Assembly: GCF_000739775.1 (NCBI RefSeq)
Contig: NZ_BBJH01000039.1
Coordinates: 1 to 64,000, forward strand
Source of the DNA: Paraburkholderia heleia NBRC 101817
GTDB taxonomy: Bacteria; Pseudomonadota; Gammaproteobacteria; Burkholderiales; Burkholderiaceae
Direction: 5' to 3'
DNA: 64,000 nucleotides
Shown here: positions 57,838-64,000 of the stretch, piece after piece
Numbering within the stretch: position 1 is the stretch's first letter
Layout: each line of letters opens with the position of its first letter
The notes under the pieces: model-generated
Told to the model about the DNA's origin: nothing
The model's input: only the letters and a program-made list of their open reading frames with translations
Database searches by the model: none
Translations under genes and position numbers: made by a program

Positions 57838-58557
57838 ATGAAATTAAAACAGGCGCTGGCAGGGGTCGCCGCGCTCGCCAGTTTCACGGCAGCACACGCA
57901 CAATCCGCAAACACTTTCTACGTCACCACCGGCTGGTTCCGCTTCATGCCGCAGGACTCCAGCGATCCGCTCAAGATCGACAGCGTCGGCGGTGCGCCCG
58001 TCAACATGGCCGTTCCGAACACGGGCGCCAGTGTCGGTACGGCCGACACCCTCGGTCTCTCCCTCGGCTACTACATCACCGACCACATCGCTACCGAAGC
58101 CGAACTGGGTATTCCGCCGAAGTTCGATATTTCCGGCGGCGGCAGCTTCGACAGCTTCGGCAAGGTCGGCTCGGCAAGACTGTGGAGTCCCGCGCTGCTG
58201 TTCAAGTACTACTTCAACCGCCCGGACGCAAAATTCCGTCCTTACCTCGGCGTCGGCGTGACCTACGCCTGGTTCACCGACGCGAAGATCACCAATGGCG
58301 CCTTCGAACAGGAGAAGCTTGGGGGTCCGACCAGTGTTTCGACGGATCGTTCCTGGGCCCCCGTGTTTAACCTGGGCTTCAACTACAACTTCACGAAGCA
58401 CTGGTTCGCCGGTTTCTCGCTCTCGTACATTCCGATCAACGTGACCGCGACGTACAACACGACGCTGAACAACCAGTTCGGCACCCAGCGAGTGGCTGAA
58501 TCGAAGATTCACCTGAACCCGCTCGTGACCTATCTGAAAGTGGGCTACAACTTCTGA
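57838..58557 (+). CDS. ompW: OmpW-family outer membrane protein
   Basis: The 239-residue protein has a signal peptide ending at AHAQS (about residue 21), then the eight-stranded barrel typical of OmpW, with GVGVTYAWF and a C-terminal aromatic end KVGYNF that the BAM machine recognises. A strong ggaggag site precedes the ATG. It may take up small hydrophobic compounds. Confidence 0.88.
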   Translation: MKLKQALAGVAALASFTAAHAQSANTFYVTTGWFRFMPQDSSDPLKIDSVGGAPVNMAVPNTGASVGTADTLGLSLGYYITDHIATEAELGIPPKFDISGGGSFDSFGKVGSARLWSPALLFKYYFNRPDAKFRPYLGVGVTYAWFTDAKITNGAFEQEKLGGPTSVSTDRSWAPVFNLGFNYNFTKHWFAGFSLSYIPINVTATYNTTLNNQFGTQRVAESKIHLNPLVTYLKVGYNF

Positions 58558-58933
58558 CGCCCACCGGCGCCCTGCATTGCCTCGCGCCGCGCCTTCGTCT
58601 CGCCCTTGCGGCGTCGGGTGAAGGGCGGCGTTTCTTGCCTGGGCGTGCCTTTCCCGCTTCAACGTCTCCATCGTCATTTCCCCGCTTTTCGCATGGGCTT
58701 ACCCTGATTCTATGCCTCTGTGAAAAAGCGTGCTGTCCCCGTAATCACCTGTTTTGTCACCAGTGAGCGAAGCCCCGCCTGGCGGGCGTTTGCGCCGGGC
58801 TCATTGCGCTCGTTCAAGTCCCGGGCACTGGAATTGCGCAATACTTGCACTCCGGTCCTCGCCCTCCCGCGCCCTTTTTCGTGCACGCTGCGGCGAGCCC
58901 TTTACCTGTGACTTTTCAACGACGGAGCCATAC
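58558..58933. other. No gene seen (about 375 bp)
   Basis: After ompW a stem cgccctt/aagggcg at 58601-58607 and 58621-58627 with a T-containing tail could be its terminator. The rest should hold the promoter of the next gene; no other signal is clear. Confidence 0.4.
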
Positions 58934-59308
58934 ATGAGCGCCTTTCCGAACACGCGAGAAGCCCTCGGAGATTCCTGGACGCGCACGAGCCGACACGCGC
59001 GGCGCATCGCGCGCCGCGGCCGCAGCGCCGCCGCCGATATCACCGACGAGTTGCGTGATCTGCTCGCCGAGCTGGAAAACACGCTGGGCGAAGGAACCCA
59101 GGCCGATGCCGTCGCGCTGCGCGCCGACATCCGCAAGCGTCTGGACGCCGCCCGCGAGCGGCTCGAAGTGGCGCGCGCAGCCGCGCGCGAACATACTGAC
59201 GCGGCCATCGCCGGGGCGGATGACTACGTGCACCGGAATCCCTGGCAGGCCCTCGCGATCGCCGGCGGCGTGGCGCTGGTAGTGGGCGCGCTGCTCGCGC
59301 GCCGCTGA
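58934..59308 (+). CDS. DUF883-type ribosome/membrane-associated stress protein (ElaB/YqjD-like)
   Basis: The 124-residue protein is a long charged helix with one C-terminal span (AIAGGVALVVGALLARR), the layout of YqjD, ElaB and YgaM, which tie resting ribosomes to the membrane. The YVHRNPWQALAIAGG motif before the span is typical. ATG 58934 is the only reasonable start. Confidence 0.85.
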   Translation: MSAFPNTREALGDSWTRTSRHARRIARRGRSAAADITDELRDLLAELENTLGEGTQADAVALRADIRKRLDAARERLEVARAAAREHTDAAIAGADDYVHRNPWQALAIAGGVALVVGALLARR

Positions 59309-59336
59309 ACGGGGATCCCGGCGCGCGCCCTGGGCA

Positions 59337-60095
59337 TCAGGCGTCGAGCGCGTGCGGCCCGATCAGGTCGATACGGTCGGTGCAAACCGTATCGACGCCC
59401 CAGTTCACTAACTGACGAGCGCGCTCGAGGTCGTTCACCGTATAGGCGAGGATGAAAAGTCCCGCCGACTTGATGCGCTCGACGAGCGCCTCGTCCAGAT
59501 GGCGATGGCTGGCATGGAGGGATACACACTCGAGCGCCGCGGTTTGCTCGCGCCAGTCGGCGGGCACGCGCTCGAATAGCAGACCGCGCGGCAGTTTCGG
59601 CGCACTGTCGCGCGCCGCCTCGAGCGCCGCGCAGGAAAATGACGAGAGCAAAGGCGGCGTGCCTGCCTGCGCCTCGTTCTCCCACAGGCGCGCCGCTTCG
59701 GCGCCGACAATGCGCCCTGTCTCCACGTCGCGGCCCGTGCAGGGCTTGATCTCGACGTTCGCCGCAAGCCCGAGCTCACGACAACACGCCGCGACTTGAG
59801 CGAGCGTCGGCATCGGCTCGCCCGCAAAACGCGCATTCCGCCAGCTGCCCGCGTCCAGCGTGGCGAGTTCCGCGTAGCGCATGCGCGCCGCGGCGCCGTT
59901 CCCGTTCGACGTGCGGTTCACCGTGTCGTCGTGGAGCAGGAACGCGACGTTGTCGACGGACAGCTTGGCATCGAACTCGACCATCGTATGGCCGAAGATC
60001 GCGCCGGTGCGCAGACCCGCCAGCGTGTTCTCGGGCGCGAGCGTGCCGCCCCCCCGGTGCGCGGCAACGCGCGGATACGGCCAGGACTTGATCAA
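59337..60095 (-). CDS. ugpQ: Glycerophosphodiester phosphodiesterase
   Basis: The 252-residue TIM barrel has the GDPD motifs AHRGGGTLAPENT (near residue 12) and HDDTVNRTSNG. It releases glycerol phosphate from phospholipid head-group esters. The start is TTG 60095, preceded by gggag; no ATG is nearby. There is no signal peptide, so it is cytoplasmic. Confidence 0.9.
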   Translation of the reverse strand: MIKSWPYPRVAAHRGGGTLAPENTLAGLRTGAIFGHTMVEFDAKLSVDNVAFLLHDDTVNRTSNGNGAAARMRYAELATLDAGSWRNARFAGEPMPTLAQVAACCRELGLAANVEIKPCTGRDVETGRIVGAEAARLWENEAQAGTPPLLSSFSCAALEAARDSAPKLPRGLLFERVPADWREQTAALECVSLHASHRHLDEALVERIKSAGLFILAYTVNDLERARQLVNWGVDTVCTDRIDLIGPHALDA

Positions 60096-60146
60096 ATGGA
60101 CTCCCGAAACCGGCAGGTGGGCAGTGAGATGGGGCGAGTCACGTTC

Positions 60147-61373
60147 TCAAACGTCGTCGGCGACGACGAAGAGACGGCGGTACTCCTTCAGCGCATAGCG
60201 GTCGGTCATGCCCGCGATGTAATGCGCGATCAGCCGCGGCTGCACGGCGGCGTCCTGCGTCTGGTACGGAGGCGGCAGCAGGCGCGAGTCTTCGCTGAAC
60301 GCCTCGAACAGCCCCTTCACCACGCGCCGCGCCTTGTTGGCCATGCGCATCACGCGATAGTGGCGGTACAGGTTGCGGTACAGGAAGCGCTTGAGCGCCG
60401 CCGCCTGCGCGGCCACGCGCTCGCTGTGTGCGACGAGCGCAGGCGCCGCGCGCACGTCGTCGAGCGACTGCGGCGCGTACTCGGTGAGATTACGCCGCGT
60501 CTGCCCAATGAGATCGACGATCAGCGTGTTGATGATGCGCCGCACCGTCTCGTGAATCAGCCGGCGGCCCTCGATCTGCGGATATTCGGCACGCGCGGTG
60601 TCGAAGTGCGTTTGCCAGAGTTCGACCTCGGCGAGCTGCTCGATGGTAAGCAGGCCCGAGCGCAAGCCGTCGTCGACATCGTGGTTGTTGTAGGCGATTT
60701 CGTCGGCGATGTTGGCGATCTGCGCTTCGATCGACGGCTGCCGGCCGAGCAAAAACCGCTCGCCCAGATCGCCCAGATGCCGCGCATGCTCGCGCGAGCA
60801 GTGCTTGAGAATGCCTTCGCGCGTCTCGAAGCACAGGTTCAAGCCGTCGAACGCGCCGTAGTGCTCTTCGAGCTCGTCCACGACCGCGAGGCTCTGGAGA
60901 TTGTGCTCGAAGCCACCGTGCTCGCGCATGCACTCGTTGAGCGCGTCCTGGCCCGCATGGCCGAACGGCGTATGGCCGAGGTCGTGGGCGAGCGAGATCG
61001 CCTCGACCAGATCCTCGTTCACGCGCAGGTTGCGGGCGACCGAGCGGGCGATCTGCGCGACTTCCAGACTGTGCGTCAGCCGCGTGCGAAAGAGATCGCC
61101 CTCGTGATTCACGAACACCTGGGTCTTGTACTCGAGGCGGCGAAACGCCGTGGAATGGACGATGCGGTCACGGTCGCGCTGGAACTCGCTGCGCGCAGCG
61201 GGCGGCGGCTCGGGATAGCGCCGCCCACGCGAGCGCGAGGCGTGCGCCGCGTAAGGCGCGAGGCCCGCCTCGAATGACGCGACTAGCGCCGCGCCGGCAT
61301 CGCCGCCATGCGCGTCGCGAAGTTCTGGAACACTACGGGGATCACTGCGGTTATCGCTGCGGGTGTCGCTCAC
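60147..61373 (-). CDS. dgt: dGTPase-like HD-domain nucleotide triphosphohydrolase
   Basis: The 408-residue protein has the HD metal-binding motifs [14 protein letters not shown] and [13 protein letters not shown]. Such enzymes remove triphosphate from dGTP. GTG 61373 follows a strong ggagg site. It is downstream of aroB, 33 bp after its stop, as in other beta-proteobacteria. Confidence 0.9.
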   Translation of the reverse strand: MSDTRSDNRSDPRSVPELRDAHGGDAGAALVASFEAGLAPYAAHASRSRGRRYPEPPPAARSEFQRDRDRIVHSTAFRRLEYKTQVFVNHEGDLFRTRLTHSLEVAQIARSVARNLRVNEDLVEAISLAHDLGHTPFGHAGQDALNECMREHGGFEHNLQSLAVVDELEEHYGAFDGLNLCFETREGILKHCSREHARHLGDLGERFLLGRQPSIEAQIANIADEIAYNNHDVDDGLRSGLLTIEQLAEVELWQTHFDTARAEYPQIEGRRLIHETVRRIINTLIVDLIGQTRRNLTEYAPQSLDDVRAAPALVAHSERVAAQAAALKRFLYRNLYRHYRVMRMANKARRVVKGLFEAFSEDSRLLPPPYQTQDAAVQPRLIAHYIAGMTDRYALKEYRRLFVVADDV

Positions 61374-61406
61374 CGTTCCTCCGCAAGGGGTTGTCGCCGC
61401 GCCGCC

Positions 61407-62489
61407 TCAGTTCTGCGTCGCGGCGGCAAGCGTGGCCTGCACGGCTTCGTCGGGCGCGCGGCCGATGTGCGTCTCGCCGAAGCGTTTGAGCAGGATGAAC
61501 TTGATCGCCCCGCCCTCGGCCTTCTTGTCGACCTGCATCAACTCGACATAGCGCTCGGCGCCGAGCGCGGGCGCACGCACCGGCAGCCTGGCCGCCTCGA
61601 CCACGCGCACGAGGCGCGCGCGCGAAGCTTCGTCGAGCATGCCCATGCGCACCGAGAGGTCCGCCGCCATCACCATGCCGCAGCCCACCGCCTCGCCGTG
61701 CAGCCACTCGCCGTAGCCGAGCCCGGCTTCGATCGCATGGCCGAACGTATGGCCGAAGTTGAGGATGGCGCGCAGGCCGCCCTCGCGCTCGTCGGCAGCC
61801 ACGACCGACGCCTTGATCTCGCACGAGCGCTTGACCGCGTGCACGAGTGCTTCGGGCTCGCAACGGTTGAGCGATTCGACGTTGGCTTCGATCCAGTCGA
61901 AGAATCCGGCGTCGGCAATCGCGCCGGTCTTGATGACCTCGGCAATACCCGCCGCCAGTTCGCGCTCCGGCAGCGTGGCGAGCGCGCCGATGTCGGCGAT
62001 CACGGCCTGCGGCTGGTAGAACGCGCCGATCATGTTCTTGCCGAGCGGGTGATTGATGCCCGTCTTGCCGCCCACCGACGAATCGACCTGCGAAAGCAGC
62101 GTGGTCGGCACCTGGATGAACGGCACGCCGCGCATGTAGCAGGCGGCCGCGAAACCCGTCATGTCGCCCGTCACACCGCCGCCCAGCGCGATGAGCGTGG
62201 TCTTGCGGTCGGCGCGCGAGGTGAGGAGGGCGTCGAAGATCTCGTTGAGCGTTTCCCAGTTCTTGTGCGCCTCGCCATCGGGCAGCACCACCGTGTTGAC
62301 GTCCTTGCCGAGCGGCGCGAGCGCGGCGCGCAGCGTCTCACCGTAAAGCGGATCGACGACGGTGTTCGTCACGATCGTCACCGACTTGCCGGCGATATGG
62401 GGCGCGAAGAGCGCCGTCTGACCGATCAGGCCGGAGCCGATATGGATGGGATAGGCGCGCTCGCCCAGTTCGACGTTGACGGTAATCAT
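61407..62489 (-). CDS. aroB: 3-dehydroquinate synthase
   Basis: The 360-residue protein begins [18 protein letters not shown] and has the NAD-binding [19 protein letters not shown] and zinc-site HGEAVGCGM motifs. It is step two of the shikimate pathway. ATG 62489 is chosen over 62549. It follows aroK by 75 bp. Confidence 0.96.
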   Translation of the reverse strand: MITVNVELGERAYPIHIGSGLIGQTALFAPHIAGKSVTIVTNTVVDPLYGETLRAALAPLGKDVNTVVLPDGEAHKNWETLNEIFDALLTSRADRKTTLIALGGGVTGDMTGFAAACYMRGVPFIQVPTTLLSQVDSSVGGKTGINHPLGKNMIGAFYQPQAVIADIGALATLPERELAAGIAEVIKTGAIADAGFFDWIEANVESLNRCEPEALVHAVKRSCEIKASVVAADEREGGLRAILNFGHTFGHAIEAGLGYGEWLHGEAVGCGMVMAADLSVRMGMLDEASRARLVRVVEAARLPVRAPALGAERYVELMQVDKKAEGGAIKFILLKRFGETHIGRAPDEAVQATLAAATQN

Positions 62490-62564
62490 GCTCTGAATCT
62501 TTTGGGTTTCCGATGCACTGCCTGGTTCACGACTCTCTGCGCGAATCACCGCGCGACCTGCGCG

Positions 62565-63122
62565 CTACTCGCGCGCCGTGGCCCGCACGACGCCGGCCAT
62601 GTCGAGCTGCATCAGCACCATGTTGACGAGTCCGTTGACGGAAGGCCGGCCGGTTTCGATCACGAAGTCCGCGACTTCGCGATACAGCGGGTCGCGCAAT
62701 TCGTACAGCGCTTCGAGCCGCGCCTTGGGGTCTTCGGTTTGCAGGAGCGGACGATTTTTGTCGCGCCGCGTGCGCAGCCACAGGTCGTGCGGATGCGCGC
62801 GCAAATACACGACAAAGCCACGCGCCTTGAGCGCCGCGCGATTTTCGGGCCGCAGCACCGCGCCGCCGCCGGTCGCGAGGACGATGCCTTCACGCCCCGT
62901 GAGCTCTTCGATCATCTGTGCCTCGCGGTCGCGAAAGCCCGCTTCGCCTTCGAGTTCGAAGATCACCGGGATGCGCGCGCCCGTGCGCGCCTCGATCTCG
63001 TGATCGGAGTCGAAGAACGGACGCTCCAGCCGGCGCGCGACCGCCCGGCCCACGGTCGTCTTGCCGGCGCCCATGAGCCCTACGAAAAATACATTGGCGT
63101 TTGCGTCCCGCACTTGCAGCAC
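62565..63122 (-). CDS. aroK: Shikimate kinase
   Basis: The 185-residue kinase has Walker [10 protein letters not shown], the DSDHEIE shikimate-binding site and GGGAV. GTG 63122 follows aggaa. It is coded between the secretin gene and aroB, a common order (pilQ-aroK-aroB). Confidence 0.95.
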   Translation of the reverse strand: MLQVRDANANVFFVGLMGAGKTTVGRAVARRLERPFFDSDHEIEARTGARIPVIFELEGEAGFRDREAQMIEELTGREGIVLATGGGAVLRPENRAALKARGFVVYLRAHPHDLWLRTRRDKNRPLLQTEDPKARLEALYELRDPLYREVADFVIETGRPSVNGLVNMVLMQLDMAGVVRATARE

Positions 63123-63250
63123 TTCCTACGAAAGGTTGGTGCCGCAGCTTACTGGCAAAGCGGCGGCGTTGTCGAGCCTGCGGCCCTGTCGTTCCGGCCC
63201 CGCAAACCTGCGGCTGCGCGCTGGCAGCCGGTTTGCCCGACCAATGAGGG

Positions 63251-64000
63251 TCAATTCGGCTCCACGACACGCGGCGTGATGAAAACCACCAGTTCGCTGC
63301 GCTGATCCCGGCGCGCGCGATGCGAAAAAAGCGCGCCCAGAACCGGTATTTTGCCCAGGAGTGGCACGCGCGTCACATCATCGCGGTCATCCGTCGCGTC
63401 GATGCCGCCAATCGAGACCGTCCCGCCGTCCTCGATTTCCACGCGCGTCTGCACGTGTTTGGTGTTGATCGCCGGCCCGGCGGCGGTTTGCTCGCCGACA
63501 CTGTCCTTCGCCACATCGAGATCGAGTATCACACGGCCATCGGGTGTGATCTGCGGTTCGACTTCGAGTTTCAGGCTGGCGCGCCGGAACTGCACCCCCG
63601 AAACGCCCTGCCCGACCTTGGCCTGATAAGGCAGCTCGGTGCCCTGCTCGACGACCGCCTTCGTGCGGTCGGCGGTGACGACGCGCGGACTCGATACCAC
63701 CCGCCCGCGCCCTTCGGCCTCGAGCGCGCTCAACTGGATGTCGAGCAGGCGCGTGGCGCGCGCGGCCAGTAGCGTGAGCCCAAGGCCTGCCGGCTCGAAG
63801 CCGGAAATCGGGCCCGCCGCGAGGTCGTACACCGTGCCGTCGGCTCGGGTGGTCAAGCCGCGGGCCGTCGTGCCGTCAACACTCACAGGCGTCACGCCAA
63901 GACGCACGCCCAGTTCGCGCGACAGCCCCTCGTCTCCCTCGACGATGCGCGCCTCGATCAGCACCTGACGTGCGGGCGCGTCGAGCCGCCACACGAGTTC
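63251..64000 (-). CDS. pilQ: C-terminal part of a type IV pilus secretin (PilQ-like), cut by the window edge
   Basis: The frame is open to the end of the window and encodes about 249 residues of a secretin domain: VLIEARIVEGDEGLSRELGV, then VVSSPRVVTADRTKAVVEQGTE, and a C-terminal LVVFITPRVVEPN. It forms the outer-membrane pore for type IV pili or DNA uptake. The gene continues upstream outside the window. Confidence 0.88.
   Translation of the reverse strand, partial: ELVWRLDAPARQVLIEARIVEGDEGLSRELGVRLGVTPVSVDGTTARGLTTRADGTVYDLAAGPISGFEPAGLGLTLLAARATRLLDIQLSALEAEGRGRVVSSPRVVTADRTKAVVEQGTELPYQAKVGQGVSGVQFRRASLKLEVEPQITPDGRVILDLDVAKDSVGEQTAAGPAINTKHVQTRVEIEDGGTVSIGGIDATDDRDDVTRVPLLGKIPVLGALFSHRARRDQRSELVVFITPRVVEPN

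Overview
The window reads as a stretch of a Burkholderiales chromosome (Burkholderia/Paraburkholderia-like). The DNA is GC-rich, and the core gene order petABC-sspA-sspB, tatABC next to hisE-hisI-hisF-hisA-hisH-hisB-hisC-hisD-hisG-murA-bolA-mla, a thi operon under a TPP riboswitch, gltBD, and aroK-aroB-dgt is the one I associate with that group. All calls come from reading the sequence; no database search was run.

The left 14.6 kb is accessory. Positions 1-1649 hold remnants of at least three different tyrosine recombinase genes. Positions 1650-14610 hold an integrative mobilizable element of about 13 kb in the 3' end of a tRNA-Thr(UGU) gene. It is bounded by a 46-bp direct repeat (1650-1695 and 14565-14610), with a matching pair of repeated heptamers just inside each end. 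The element carries a divergent control switch (231-aa regulator plus integrase to the right, excisionase-like protein to the left). A long leftward, largely overlapping operon follows: replication-like protein, two small proteins, MobC, a VirD2-like relaxase, two small proteins, an orphan VirB6-like channel subunit, a lipoprotein and an orphan antitoxin-like gene. Its clearest cargo is an IetA-IetS pair (AAA+ ATPase and subtilisin-like protease), known from earlier work as a plasmid stability and anti-phage module. An unidentified 272-aa gene lies by the left end. Three related palindromes, all lying inside coding sequence, sit just upstream of mobC and of the virB6-like gene and look like shared operators.

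The core region (14.6-64 kb) runs mostly on the minus strand. It encodes ClpXP adaptor and starvation proteins, the cytochrome bc1 complex, a Nif3-like protein and a divergent DegS/DegQ-type protease, and Tat export. It continues with histidine biosynthesis (an intrinsic terminator separates hisA from hisF), murA, a BolA protein, an ABC-2 exporter, the Mla lipid-transport system, and thiamine biosynthesis with a 26-codon leader ORF overlapping thiO. On the plus strand at 43.7-49.3 kb lie an SbmA/YddA-type ABC transporter, a short-chain dehydrogenase lacking its usual catalytic tyrosine, an MFS transporter and a D-amino-acid dehydrogenase. Then come a 2'-5' RNA ligase, glutamate synthase (gltBD), a transposase-like protein whose HUH motif has been lost, OmpW, a DUF883-like protein, a phosphodiesterase, a dGTPase-like protein, aroB, aroK and the 3' part of a secretin gene.
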